A stretch of 64,000 nucleotides of DNA from Diphasiastrum complanatum (taxonomy: Eukaryota > Streptophyta > Lycopodiopsida > Lycopodiales > Lycopodiaceae): assembly GCA_029204225.1 (NCBI GenBank), contig CM055095.1:58796865-58860864 (forward strand), in the 5' to 3' direction. Both the position numbers and the translations under genes were made by a program. Of this stretch, positions 11,849 through 23,615 are shown piece by piece. The notes under the pieces were generated by a model. The model worked only from the letters and a program-made list of their open reading frames with translations, did not search any database and had not been told where the DNA came from. The first letter of the stretch is position 1, and every line of letters starts with the position of its first letter.

Positions 11849-12501
11849 TTGAGATATGTCCGTCCTAGTTACTCATCTGTCGCCTCTCCCATTTTATTGA
11901 TTAAGAAAAAAGATGATCATTTCCGAAGGTGCGTCGATTATAGGGGATTGAATAAAATCACTGGAAAGCACAAATATTCGATGCCCAGGATTGATGGTCT
12001 ACTGGATGTGTTGCAGGGAGCATCCATTTTCAGTAAGATAGATCTCAAAAGTGGGTACCATCAGATACGGATTCGCGAAGAGGACATTCAGAAGACAGCC
12101 TTCAGACATTATGAGTTCTTGGTTATGCCGTTTGGGTTAACCAATGCACCCGCCACGTTCATGATGCTCACGAACGATGTCTTGCGTGACTATATGGGCA
12201 AGTTTGTCATCAACTTCATTGATGACATACTAGTAAGTCGGTAGGGGAGCATAAGATTCATCTCTAGACCGTCTTTGGCAAGCTACAAGAGACTGTCTTG
12301 TATGCCAATGCTCAGAAGGCTGAGTTGTGTAAGACTCGTGTCGAGTATTTGGGTCATGTAGTGACGGCAGAGGGTATTTCTGTTGACCCCGCCAAGGTGG
12401 CTGTGGTCAAGAAGTGGCCAAGACCGGCCGATATTCATCAATTACAGTCTTTCCTAGGCTTTTGCAAGTTCTACCGACGGTTTGTTATGAACTATTCCTA
12501 G
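11849..12501 (+). pseudogene. Reverse transcriptase of gypsy relic
   Basis: Contains [49 protein letters not shown] and FIDDIL, which retains the two catalytic Asp. A stop at 12241 is followed in another frame by YLGHVVTAEGISVDPAKV and FLGFCKFYRRFV, the thumb and connection region. No protease precedes it. Confidence 0.82.
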
Positions 12502-12543
12502 GTAGCTACTCCTTTAACGGATCAGTTACGGAATAATAACACT

Positions 12544-14190
12544 GTGGTTTGCTGGGATGCTAAGGCTCATCATAGTGGCACCAAGTTTTATGTGTATAAT
12601 GACCATCATAATTTTACTCAACCAGATTTGAAGGGCCACCAGGCTCGGTGGGCCGAGCTAATGCAGGAATATCATTTAGAAATTCACTTCCGAAGAGGGA
12701 AGGAAAATGTGGTCGTTGATGCAATATCTCGGATACTGCATCAGATGAGCTTTATTGTCGTTGACAGTGATCTCATGGAGGAGATCAAGAGAGCTCAGCA
12801 GAGCGACGCACATTGTCAGCGTGTGTGGCCTGATGTGTGCAAGGTAGTCGACCAGACAGAAGAGTCAGTCGAGGCTGTCGCTTCTGCAGAGGCACACACC
12901 AGTACATATCTAATACACCGTGAGGGATGGTATGTTATTGAGAAATGAAAGAACGTGAAGGATCTTCGTCGTAAGATACTTCATGAATGCCATGATAGTC
13001 CCTGCATAGGGCACCCGGGTATTTATAAGACCAATGAATTGGTAAGAAGGCATTGTTTCTGGCCACGATTGCAGCGAGACGTTAGGGAGTACGTCCAGCG
13101 TTGCACGACTTGTCAGGTGAACAAGGCTGAGCGGGTAAGTCCTCCGGGCTTACTGCATCCATTGGAGATTCTTGCAGGAAGGTGGGAAAGTATCTCCATG
13201 GATTTTATTGTTGGGCTAACCAGGACCCAGACGGGATTTAATTCCGTTATGGAACTGGAAGAAAGATTCTCCAAGATGGCTCACTTCATCGCAACGACCA
13301 AGAAGGTCAGCTTCGCAGGTTGCTGAGTTGTTTATTCAGAATATCGTCAGGTTGCATGGACTTTCGAAGTCCAAGTGTTTGACAGGGATCCCAAATTTAC
13401 GGGAAATTTCTGGATTGACGTGTTCACTAGATTGGGAACACAGTTGCGGATGAGTAGCTTAGAGCATCCTCAGACGGATGGTCAGACAGAGCGAGTGAAC
13501 CAGGTCTTGGAAGATATGCTTAGGGCATATGTTAGTGGTGCGCAAACAGACTGGGTAAAGCATTTACCGCTATTGGAGTTTGCGTACAATGATAAGAGAC
13601 ATGCGTCCACTAGATTGAGTCCATTTGAGCTCAATTATGGTTTCAGGCCACTGATCATAGAGATTCCGTGTAAGGTACCTAGCGTTGCAGAGTTCGACTC
13701 AGATGCAGCAGAAGCTAGAGATGGCACGAGATAACTTGTCCAGGGCTAACGCGAGGCCAAAGAGTTATACTCGTGAGAACCGTACCTATTGGGAATTTGA
13801 AAAGGGAGATTGGGTATATTTACTAGTCCCTTCGAAGCCGAAGGTGCTATGCACAGGAAGGTTCGCCAAGTTATCTCCCAGGTATTGTGGACCATGGTTG
13901 ATTATTAAGAAGGTCAGCCAAGTAGCCTATAAGCTATAGCTATATGTGGGATGCAAGGTGCATCTCGTGTTTCATGTTAGCAAACTTAAGAATTGTTTGC
14001 ACGATGGCGATAGCCTGGTGGAGGGTCTAGTGTCTCTAGAAGAGAAAGACACCACAAGTTATGGGCCAAAGAGAGTCCTAGATCGCAGGGAGCGACGATT
14101 GAGGAATCGTCTCCTCCAGGAGTATCTAGTGGCTTGGAAGGGGCATCTGATGCTACCTGGGAGACTCGCTAGGCGTTGCAAAAGTCTTAC
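12544..14190 (+). pseudogene. RNase H remnant, integrase and chromodomain of gypsy relic
   Basis: A shortened RNase H tail (QARWAELMQEYHLEIHF, RRGKENVVVDAISR) leads to the integrase HHCC region (HECHDSPCIGHPGIYKTNEL, CTTCQVNKAE), the catalytic part (SMDFIVGL, DRDPKFTGNFW, HPQTDGQTERVNQ) and a chromodomain-like end (KVHLVFHVSKLKNC, YLVAWKGH). Stops and frame changes at 12946, 13323, 13732 and 13937 make it inactive. Confidence 0.82.
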
Positions 14191-14239
14191 CTAGAGTTTG
14201 TCATCGAGGATCGATGACTTGCTAGAAGAGGGAAGGATT

Positions 14240-14820
14240 GTTAGACGCAAGTCAAGCTCTGACGTATTCCCGGCATGACCAGTTACAAGGGGCCGAGGGC
14301 CATGGTAATGAGAGGCCAGTAACTGGGATGGACACCAAGGGACCAGTTGGGTCCGGTACGTTAGGGGTCGTGACCCGGTGTGACTGCCTAACAGGATGTA
14401 AGTAGGCAGAGTTATGACCGTATGGACCCTACTTGTCAACAATGGATAGGCCTCTGTTGGACGAGCAGCTAGCTGGCAGTTTTGTTGGGTGACAATGTGT
14501 CACAGGTCCATGACGGGGCACGGGGGTGGTGCCTCAGAGTCACGAATGATTGAGGATACAGGATTTCGTGGAACCATGGGGACTAATCATCCCTTGCGTG
14601 GCAGCCATGTGTCCCCGGCCCAGAATAGCAATCAGATAGACTCAAGAGGAGGGCACCTATGGATGGGTGGATCATTCCTCACACCGGCCATCAGAGTTTG
14701 AGTACTCTTGGGAGTTTGGAGTGCAACAGGTGCAATATGCCACCACGTTATACACCTCACCCACTGCCACCTCTGTTACCATTTCTCTTGAACCTTCTTA
14801 GTTCTTCACACCAAAGATGG
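14240..14820 (+). mobile_element. Likely 3' LTR of the gypsy relic
   Basis: Begins TGTTAGACGC after a polypurine tract at about 14225-14239. Related LTR starts occur at about 21688 (TGTTAGAGCCCAATC) and 53664 (TGTTAGGGCCCAATC). The right end is uncertain. Confidence 0.5.
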
Positions 14821-14839
14821 ACGAGTAGCTACTGAGAGG

Positions 14840-14931
14840 CCAAAATGTAACCATCCCCATGAAAATGAGAACCTTGAAGCCGAATTCCTTATCCATGTTG
14901 TGGACATCATATCCCGCTTCTTGGTTACTCT
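14840..14931 (+). mobile_element. LINE reverse-transcriptase fragment, left of gypsy insertion
   Basis: Translates as FLIHVVDIISRFLVT, the segment just before the LINE motif that continues at 20860 as IYGFPSSWCTNVIHPIHKSG. The gypsy element 14932-20854 split it. Confidence 0.6.
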
Positions 14932-15304
14932 AGTTATGGACTTGGCTCATTACATTCGTCGCGTCCATTCTTTTATTGTTATTATGCATAAGCAGGCCTA
15001 AGGGCCCTTTTTATTCATATACTGGCCTTGGGCCCTATTTGGTTATATTTTTAGGACTTGGTCACATTGATTTGGAGTGGGGGTCCTCCTATTGGGAGGG
15101 CGCACTATTTTCCCTCCAAATCCTTTTCCCTCCCTTTTTTGAATCCTCCATTTGATTCAGGGAGAGGGTATAAGTAGGGCAGCATTGTATTCCTTTATTC
15201 AGTTTGTGATGATTGCTCCTCTTTAGCCTCCTTAAGCATTCTCTTCCTGCTTTTTAGCTTAAGTCCTGCTTTCTAGCATAGCTAGTGAATCTAAGCTTGT
15301 AACT
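14932..15304 (+). repeat. 5' LTR of gypsy element
   Basis: Begins AGTTATGG and ends GTAACT. Promoter-like GGGTATAAGTAGGG at about 15167-15180. Pairs with 20482-20854. Confidence 0.9.
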
Positions 15305-15316
15305 TGGTATCAGAGC
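15305..15316 (+). promoter_or_regulatory. Primer-binding site (initiator Met tRNA)
   Basis: TGGTATCAGAGC, the complement of the 3' end of plant initiator-Met tRNA, immediately after the 5' LTR. Primes minus-strand DNA synthesis. Confidence 0.9.
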
Positions 15317-15900
15317 ACTTTCTTGCAAATTGGTGGAGGCTGTCCAGCACCCTACCACCCATCACTTTCATCGATTTTTCTCCGTCATTTTTGCAGATTG
15401 GTGGTGGCTGTCCAGCGCCCTCCTGCCCATCACTTTTGACGATTTCTTCATCATTTTTTGCAGTTTTGGTGGAGGCTGTCCAGCGCCCTGCTAACCCATC
15501 ACTTTCGTCGATTTTTTCGCAGATTTTCATTGTTTTTGCAGATTTGGTAGCTATTGCCCAGCGCCCTACTACCTCATCATTTTCAACACTTTTCGTCACC
15601 AATTTGCTGTCCATTTTTTATATTGATTGGAGGCTGTCCAGCGCCCTACTACCATCTCATTTTTAGTGGTAACCCATCACTTTCGTCGATTTTTTCGACA
15701 AATTTTCATTGTTTTTGCAGATTTGGTAGCTATTTGTCCAGCGCCCTACTACCATCTCATTTTCAGCGGTTCTTTTCACCGACTTGCTGTCCGTTTCGAG
15801 TATTGATTGGAGGCTGTTCGGCACCTTACTTCAGCACCTTTTTTCAGCCTATTTTTCAGCATATTGTGGATCTTGGTAGTTGCTGCCCAGTGCCCTATTA
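15315..15900 (+). repeat. Degenerate tandem repeats in the gypsy leader
   Basis: A unit of roughly 75-100 bp containing GGAGGCTGTCCAGCGCCCT, then CATCACTTTCGTCGATTTTT and TTTTTGCAGATTTGGT recurs about seven or eight times between the primer site and gag. The units are imperfect and of variable length. Confidence 0.75.
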
Positions 15901-16326
15901 TCTTCAGCTTTTACCTCTCTTTGTTGGCACTACCGAGTGAACGATGGATCAGCACCCACCCAGGTATTGCTTGCGCCCTTTTTGCACTTCCTTTTTGCAC
16001 CTACTTGCTGTCTTTTCTGCTCATATACTGCTCTTTCCAGCCCCCTATTCCTGTTCATATTTGTTGCCTCACACCCTCCTCTTTCCATTTTTCCATTTTG
16101 TTAGAAACCTTCTACTTTCTCAGCCCCTCATTTTCTGATTATTATCCATCTTGATTGACTGTTTACGTGCCATTTTGGTGATTTCGGAAGTTAGACTAAG
16201 TTGGGGTGACGACAAACGTCCTCTCCCTCAGGTTTTTGTCTCTTCCTTAGCCCCTATGGCAACTTCTTCATCAGAAGACCTCCGCAGAGCTCTTTAGATG
16301 ATTGTTTTACACATATTGATTCCCGC

Positions 16327-17772
16327 ATGGATCATCTTGAGAGTCGTATTGATCGTATTCTTTCTAGCCTTGAGACTATCCTACCACGAGGGGATACCAC
16401 CCCCCCAGACATTCTTCATCATCCTGGTAAAGCACCTTTATTTCCTATTTTGAGTACGCCTGCTCCTGCTCCATCTCCATCTTCAGGAGGTGCTTTTGGT
16501 AGTACGTTTGGTCTCCCTTCATATAGTGCTAGATCTTATGGGTCTCCTTTCGGGTCTTCTGTACCACCACCTGGATTTCCCTCCGCACCACCAGGATTTC
16601 CTTCTTCTACTTTTTTAGGTAATCCTGAGCCTCATTTTGCTCGTGATTTTCGTGATCGCATCCAGCTTACTACTTATTCTGGTTCATCTGATGGGAATAT
16701 CTTGGAAAATTGGTTCTCTAAGTTAGAACCCTATTTTCTTATGTATCCCAAGACTGAAACCCAGAAAGTGCAGTTGGCTGCGTTACATTTAGATGGTCGA
16801 GCTCAGACTTGGTGGCGTGTCTATCGCTCTGAGCCTACTCGTGAGGGATTACATATATGGCCTACTTTTCGGCATGATCTTCGTATGGCTATGATTGACC
16901 CACAGTGGTTGGTTCGCCAACGGGATCTGTTTCGTAGCCTTCGCCATACTAGTCATTTGACTGCTTATATTGATCAGTTTATTGAGCTTTCTTACCTTTT
17001 TATTGATCTTCATCCTACAGAGCTTATTTCACGTTTTATTGCTGGTCTTAGAGGCTCCTTACGATATGATGTTTCCTCTTTTCGGCCTCCTACTCTCTCA
17101 GATGCTATCTCCTTGGCTACTACCCTGTAGCATAAGTATCTTGAGTTGTCCACTTCTTCTCGTTTTTCTCGCCCTCTTTCCACTGCTTCTCCTACTTTGG
17201 CTTCTTCTACTACCGTTCCCCCTCGCCCTTCTACACCTCGCCCTGCCTTTGTTTGTCGTTATTCAGCCGCAGAGTTCGCTGAAATTCAGCAGAAGCGCCT
17301 CTGTTATCGCTGTAAGAGTCCAGATCATCTCGCCCGTGATTGCCGACAGTCTCCTGGTCCTCCTACCGCTGCTTTTTACCATGAGGCTCTTACTCCTGAT
17401 GATTCTGATGTTTATATCCAGATTCTTGATACTCCTCACCCATATTCTGTTGATGAGTCGGCTGACCCGCTTCCTGATGATCCTGCTTCTGCCGCTTGCC
17501 ATGCACAGCTTGCTTATGCTACTTGGGCTGGGCGTCCTGGTCCTCGATCTATTCGGTTACGTGTTCGCATTTTGGGACGAGAGTATATTGCTTTAGTGGA
17601 TACGGGCAGTACACACTCATTTATTAGCAGTTACATTTCCACCAGGATTCGTGCTACACCTATTTCTGCTACACAGTCTCTCAGTGTCGAGGTTGCTAGC
17701 TCACATACTTTATCAGCTCTCAGATGTTTCAGGGCTTGGACTATAGCATTGGTGACTTCTCTGGACAAGTAG
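16327..17772 (+). pseudogene. Gag and protease of gypsy element
   Basis: Gag capsid sequence (LENWFSKLEPYFLMYPKTE, LDGRAQTWWRVYRSE, RFIAGLRGSLRYDV) runs to an in-frame TAG at 17128 and continues in the same frame into a CCHC zinc knuckle (CYRCKSPDHLARDC) and the aspartic protease with LVDTGSTHSF (active Asp at 17598). The frame is lost at about 17718, before the protease end, which continues in another frame. Family role: capsid formation, RNA binding and polyprotein processing. Inactive as read. Confidence 0.86.
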
Positions 17773-20369
17773 ATTTCTATATTATTCCTCTGGAGTGCTA
17801 TGACATTATTCTTGGTGCAGATTGGTTTTCATCCCTTGGTACTGTTGCTGTGGATCTTTCTCAGCAGACATTGTCTTTTACAAATGCTAGTCGGCATCAT
17901 TTACTTTCTGGTATTGATTCCCAGGGTGACTATCAGTTGGTTACCGGGAAGCAGTTTATGCGTAGCCTGCCAAAGGCTCAGGGTGCAGCCCTTTTTTTCA
18001 TTCAGAGTACATCAGTTGCTGCTCCTCCTGCTCCATCCATGGGTCCTCTTCCTCAGGTGATTTCTGACTTATTGCATCGGTATTCTGTGGTCTTTTCAGA
18101 ACCTACGTCTCTGCCACCATTACGAGATGTGACCCACCATATTGATCTTATTCCTGGTGCTACCCCACCCTCTCGTGCTCCATATCGTATGTCTAAAGAT
18201 GAACGTGATGAGGTCCAGCTCCAAATTGCTTCCCTTTTACGTCAGGGCCTCATTGTTCCTAGCCATTGCCCTTTTGGTGCTCCTGTCCTCCTTGTTGCCA
18301 AAAAAGATGGAACCAAATGCCTTTGCATTGACGATCGTGCTTTAAACAAGCTGACTATCCGTAATCAGTATCCTATACCTCACATGGATGACCTTTTTGA
18401 TCAGCTTGGCACTTCTTCCATCTTTGCCAAAATTGATCTACGTTCTGCCATTGTTTCTGCTACTGTTATGTGTCTTCCCCAGTTTGATCAGCGTTTTATT
18501 GTTGAGTCTGATGCTAGTGCTATTGGTTTAGGCGCTCTTCTCCGTCAGTCCGAGTGTGTTATTGCTTATGAGTCTCGTCGTTTGCGCTCTTATGAGCAAC
18601 GTTACTCTGTACATGAAAAAGAGCTACTTGCTGTCATCCATGCTCTTAAGAAATGGCGTCATTATTTGTATCGTGTTCCCTTTGATATTATTACTGATCA
18701 TCAGTCTCTCCGTTATTTTTTTTCTCAGCGTGATCTTAGTGATCGTCAATATCGTTGGTTACAATTTTTACAGTCTTTTCATTTTGATATTTTGTATCGT
18801 CCAGGCAAGGCAAACACGGCTGCTGATGCTTTATCTCGTCTTCCTGCATTGTTACATAGTATTGTTGCTTCAGTTCCTTCTTGGTTTGATGATTTACTGG
18901 CCGCATATTTGTCTTGTTTTGACTTTTCTGATGTTTATCATACTCGTCCCCTTTCGTGCTCTCGGAAGTTCCAGGTTTATACCATTGTTGATGATCGTTT
19001 ATACCACTATGGTGCTTTATGTATTCCCAGTTCTCTTTCCATTCGTCCTCAGTTGTTGTCTGATGCTCATGCTTCCCCTATTGGTGGCCATTTTGGTTTT
19101 CAAAAGTCTTATGCACGTCTTAAAGACAATTTCTATTGGCCATCCATGAAGTCTGAGCTAGCCCATCTTATTCGTGATTGTCCTTTTTGTGCCCGTAATA
19201 GATACTCCCGTGCTAAGTCCGCTGGTTTGCTCCAGAGTTGGCCCATTCCTCATCGCCAGTGGACAGATATTTCTATAGACTTTATCCTTGGTCCTCCTCA
19301 TACCCGCCGTGGTCATGACTCTTGTATGGTGGTGGTAGATCGGTTCTCGAAACAGGCACACTTTATACCGGTCCGCAGTACTATTACAACTGAGCAGTGC
19401 GCACGTCTTTTTCTATCAAATATTTTTCGCCTGCATGGTATGCCACGTACTATCCTATCTGATCGGGATAGTAAGTTTACATCTACGTTCTGGACAGAGC
19501 TTATGCGTATTTTGGATGTACAGCTTCTGATGGGTACTGCTTATCATTCTACTGTTGATGGGCAGACTGAGGTCCTTAATCGGATCCTTGAGGATTACCT
19601 TCGACATTTTGTTTCTCCTTCCGGGAAGGATTGGGACCAGCATTTATGTTTGGCAGAGTATAGCTATAATAGCTTTGTTAGTACCAGCACTGGAGTTTCA
19701 CCTTTTTTATTGGCTCATGGGTATGCTCCACTTTTGCCACGGGTGCCTCTTCCTCCTGATTATACACCAGTTACCATTGCTTCTTTTTTATCCGGTGCTC
19801 GTGAGCTTATTGCTAGGGCTACTACTCACTTACAGCATGTCTATCAGACTTCTATTGATCGTCATCGCCGTCATGTTGAGTTTCAGGTTGGTGACATGGT
19901 TTACCTCCGGTTACGCTTTGCACGTCATCACTTTGTTCAGGGTCACGCTTCTACTGAGAAGCTTGCACCACGCTATTATGGGCCTTACTATATCTTGGAT
20001 CGCCTCATCCCTGTTACATACCGGTTACAGTTGCTTGATTCTACACGAGCTTGTGATATCTTTCATGTTAGCCTGTTACGAGCTGCCATTGAGGATGATG
20101 CTCCTCGCGATCTCACATTTCCTACAGAGCCAGAGCTGTTCCCTTTTTTGCCAGCCGCTATCCATCAGGTTCGCCTTCAGTACAGTCGACGTCGCAGGTA
20201 GGTTCAGTTTTTAGTACAGTGGGATGGTCGTCCTCTTGAGGAGGCCACTTGGGAGCCTATTGATGTGTTTTATCATACACCATCATTGGCAGATCAAGCT
20301 CGAGCCCTCATGGCTTTAGTTCTCTCCTCTACTACAGATGTCATTGTAGATGTTCCCTCTGCTTCATGA
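17724..20369 (+). pseudogene. Pol of gypsy element with reverse-transcriptase core deleted
   Basis: An 825-codon frame. The protease end ([14 protein letters not shown]) is followed by the N-terminal part of reverse transcriptase up to AKIDLRS, then directly [15 protein letters not shown] and RNase H ([15 protein letters not shown]). Compared with the element at 34950-36026, about 558 nt (186 codons), including the YFDD site, are missing without loss of frame at about 18445. Integrase looks whole: HHCC zinc region, then catalytic D (SIDFILG), D (SDRDSKFTS) and E (GQTEVLNR). A TAG at 20199 separates it from the chromodomain (FLVQWDGRPLEEATWEP). Confidence 0.9.
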
Positions 20370-20481
20370 TTCGGCTAGCTATGACTATTCTTTATTGTTG
20401 TATTTGCTTAGTACTTGCTTTACACAGTTATGATGCTTTTGGGGTATCTGTTGTGACGGGCTTTGTTTTTCTGCAGGGAAG

Positions 20482-20854
20482 AGTTATGGACTTGGCTCAT
20501 TACATTCGCCGCGTCCATTCTTTTATTGTTATTATGCATAAGCAGGCCTAAGGGCCCTTTTTATTCATATACTGGCCTTGGGCCCTATTTGGTTATATTT
20601 TTAGGACTTGGTCACATTGATTTGGAGTGGGGGTCCTCCTATTGGGAGGGCGCACTATTTTCCCTCCAAATCCTTTTCCCTCCCTTTTTTGAATCTTCCA
20701 TTTGATTCAGGGAGAGGGTATAAGTAGGGCAGCATTTATTCCTTTATTCAGTTTATGATGATTGCTCCTCTTTAGCCTCCTTAAGCATTCTCTTCCTGCT
20801 TTTTAGCTTAAGTCCAGGCTTTCTAGCATAGCTAGTGAATCTTAGCTTGTAACT
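20482..20854 (+). repeat. 3' LTR of gypsy element
   Basis: Same length as the 5' LTR. Preceded by the purine-rich tract CAGGGAAG (20474-20481) expected to prime plus-strand synthesis. Confidence 0.9.
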
Positions 20855-20859
20855 ACTCT

Positions 20860-21180
20860 CCTCAACACAATGATCATATATGGATTCCCATCCTCTTGGT
20901 GCACCAATGTCATTCACCCCATCCATAAGAGTGGAGACACTATGAGACCAACAAACTACCATTCTATAATTATTGGTCATGTCATGGCTAAGCTCTATGG
21001 AAGCATTCTTGAGATGAAAGTAAGCAACCATGCACAGATTAGATAATTGCATGCTATGGGACCGGAGGGTTTCAAAGCACACCATTCCACCACTAATCAC
21101 GTATCTACTCTTACGGCGCTCATAGTGGAGGTGAAACATAGGAAAGAACAAGTGTGTTGTTCCTTTGTTGACTTTAGATA
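20860..21180 (+). mobile_element. LINE reverse-transcriptase fragment, right of gypsy insertion
   Basis: Translates as IYGFPSSWCTNVIHPIHKSG, NYHSIIIGHVMAKLYGSIL, HHSTTNHVSTLTALIVEV, KEQVCCSFVDF, in the order of LINE reverse transcriptase blocks 1-3. Continues the fragment at 14840-14931. Contains stops. Confidence 0.75.
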
Positions 21181-21309
21181 ATCTACTATAAGATTAGGGC
21201 TAGATACAATTGCTTTTTCCGAGATTAGTATGTGCACTCCAATCCTTGGTGTCCTATGAGGACAAGAGATGTGTTGTGCTTATAATACAAGAGATGTTCT
21301 GCTTGAGGA

Positions 21310-22110
21310 GAAGTGTTATGCACGGAGAAGTGTGCCAAGGCATATTCTAGGTATTGTGGACCATGGCTAATCATTAAGAAGGAGCTTATAAGCTACAGCT
21401 ATCCTTGGGATGCAAAGTGCATCTAGTGTTTCATGTTAGCAAACTTAAGCGATGTTTGCATGATAATGATAACCTGGTAGAAGGCCTTGTGTCGTTAGAG
21501 AAGAAAGAGTCTACTAGTTATAGGCCAGAGAAAGTGCTAGGTCGGAGGGAGTGATGATTTAGTATCTAGTGACTTGGAAAGGGCATCTTGCTTAGATGCT
21601 ACTTGGGAGACGTGACAATGTTTGCAAACGTTTTACCCACAGTTTGCCATCGAGGATTAATGAGACTATCAGAAGGGGGAAAGAATGTTAGAGCCCAATC
21701 CAACTCTAACATGACCTCGGCATAGCCACCTACTAGACCCTTCGAGGCCAACGGTTGGCGACGATCATAACCGAAGGGACACCTGATGGGTGCGTCACAA
21801 GTCATAACCCAATGTGACCACCTGAAAAGTTGTCTAAGAAGTGGAGTATCGTGATTGTCAGTACCCAAGTGTGATGTGAAGCTCGTAGACAAGTAGCTGG
21901 CGTGACCAAGCAGGTCACAAGTCCATGGTGGGGCATGCATGTGGTACCCTATGAATGACACACTATTCATGGGCATGGATGCCAAGTGGACTGAGCACCC
22001 ACTATTGGTTGTCATGTGTCCGATGACAAGAATAGTAGGTAGATGAACTCAAAGAGAGGGTGCCTATGGTTGGTGGGAGGTTGATTCTACACACTGGCAT
22101 TCATGGTTTG
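21310..22110 (+). mobile_element. Gypsy relic: chromodomain end plus LTR
   Basis: 21330-21640 is homologous to 13861-14210 of the gypsy relic (GGTATTGTGGACCATGG, CATCTAGTGTTTCATGTTAG). At about 21688 an LTR begins TGTTAGAGCCCAATCC after a purine tract. Heavily mutated. Confidence 0.65.
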
Positions 22111-22579
22111 ATTGGAGAGACAGGGCATCCTGGCATGTCTATTTGAGAATGAAACGTCTCTTGTATCATCAGAGCTACACAATGTGGATCCTCATAAGAT
22201 CTCAATGAGGGAGTGTGATGGTTTGATCTTGAAACTAGAGACGACATTGAGCTTAAGTTCTTCTAACCATTGGTCAGGACAGAAAAGGACAAATCAGTTG
22301 AGGGAACAAATGCTTCAAGCATATTTCCCGACGGCAATCTCATTGGAAAGTGCAACTTCCCTTGATTGAGTTGCCTATGCTAGAGTATCATGTTCTCTTA
22401 TTGAGTATCGGACAAGAATCCGATGAATTATGATTGACAAATCATAGTTCAGATTCTAGTTATACTTGATCGTTTAAGAGAAGGATTACCTGCGTGATCA
22501 AAAGATTAGATGATATATGCATGGCAATCTCCTCAAAGAGGAAGTTATCCTTGATGGAGATTAAATAGTAGTAAGCATT

Positions 22580-23607
22580 TGGCAACCGGTTATAACCCGT
22601 TCATGCTTATGTACGGTTTTCAACCTATATCACTTATTTCGGTAGAGACTCGTACGATCAAGTTTCAAATGGTAGCAGATTTCCTACATGATATGCAAGA
22701 AATGCTACGGATAGTACGTGAAATCGTCTAGTGTGCCCATGATAGGGACCGGCATTATGCTAATCTGAAAAGATCGCCTCGAGACAGGATTCTAGTGTAA
22801 TGTGTATCGGCAAGCATTACAAATTGTCCCCTAGATAAAAAGGAACATATTAGATCTTGAAAAAGATCAGATACTTGGATTTCCCACAAGGAACTCAAGT
22901 GCATCCAGTTTATCACGTAAGCCGACTCCCGAAGAGTCTACGTGAATGAGAGCATCTTGGTTCTGGAGACCAATTGGACCTGTTGGATGAATCATCGGGT
23001 GTGTCTCGACCTGAACCCGAAAGGATCTTGGATACAAGAACTAAACAATCGAGAGATTGTATAGTTACCGAGCTTCTGGTTCGATGGAAGGAACGCATGA
23101 ACAATGATGATTCCTGGGAACAGGAAGGAAGCTTAAGGAAAAACTTCCCTAGTTTTAAGTTCTGAGGACAGAACTTGAATAAGGAAGGAAGAATGTCATG
23201 CCCATGATTGGTCTCAGGTAGCGTGTGCTCGCTAAAGATCAGTAGACCAACAACCCGTAAGTTATTTATGATTATAAGGGGTTTGGGGCCTTTATGTGCA
23301 TATGGTCATAAATAATGGTTGTAGGCCTAAACTCATGATGGTGGATTTGTATGGGTCTATCAATGAGTCATTGGGGAATTGGATGACGTGGCCCGGATAG
23401 GCTGCAGAGGTGTCCAGTGAGGTCTCACAGTGCACTACTAGTGGTGCACGGGCCTTGGAGGGTATAAGTATACCTATCTGGCTCTCACTAGTGTATGCTG
23501 ATTGTGATACTAGCAGTCGTATGCTACTGGTGTGATTCCTCATTCCTCTTTGAGATTGATCCATAGCTTGGGGGCTACATTCGTTTGATCTAGGATTGGT
23601 TGGGTTG
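22580..23607 (+). mobile_element. Gypsy relic: integrase/chromodomain end plus LTR split by hAT insertion
   Basis: HPVYHVSRLPKSL and the chromodomain-like block CIVTELLVRWKERMNNDDSW end at a stop near 23163. A purine tract GAAGGAAGAA precedes an LTR starting TGTCATGCCC at about 23194, with a TATA-like GGGTATAAGTATACC near 23459. The type B hAT element interrupts this LTR at 23616; the remainder resumes at 28988. Confidence 0.65.
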
Positions 23608-23615
23608 GTTTGTCC
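23608..23615. repeat. 8-bp target-site duplication of the type B hAT element
   Basis: GTTTGTCC, repeated exactly at 28980-28987. Confidence 0.87.

Larger units (their letters stand above)
10620..14240 (+). mobile_element. Decayed Ty3/gypsy chromovirus, gag to chromodomain
   Basis: Gag-like, reverse transcriptase, integrase and chromodomain segments appear in order on the plus strand, in several frames. The protease and most of RNase H are missing. Downstream, at about 14240, sequence beginning TGTTAGACGC after a purine-rich GGGAAGGAT looks like its 3' LTR. It lies antisense to PPR4. Confidence 0.8.
14932..20854 (+). mobile_element. Complete Ty3/gypsy chromovirus, 5,923 bp, non-autonomous
   Basis: Two LTRs of 373 bp (14932-15304 and 20482-20854) with about seven differences, flanked by a 5-bp target duplication ACTCT (14927-14931 and 20855-20859). 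The primer-binding site TGGTATCAGAGC (15305-15316) follows the 5' LTR directly. LTR ends are AGTTA...TAACT rather than TG...CA. The internal part holds gag, protease, a reverse transcriptase lacking its core, RNase H, integrase and a chromodomain, with in-frame stops. The LTR similarity implies a fairly recent insertion. It lies antisense to PPR4 inside an older LINE. Confidence 0.92.

Noticed and set aside
15305-15316. tRNA gene suggested by TGGTATCAGAGC
   Set aside because: Only the 12-base primer-binding complement is present, next to an LTR end; no tRNA fold.
16970-17596. Leucine-rich membrane-like protein overlapping gag (similar ones at 18556, 36317, 48295)
   Set aside because: These are other-frame readings of the T-rich gag-pol sequence and only mimic membrane proteins.
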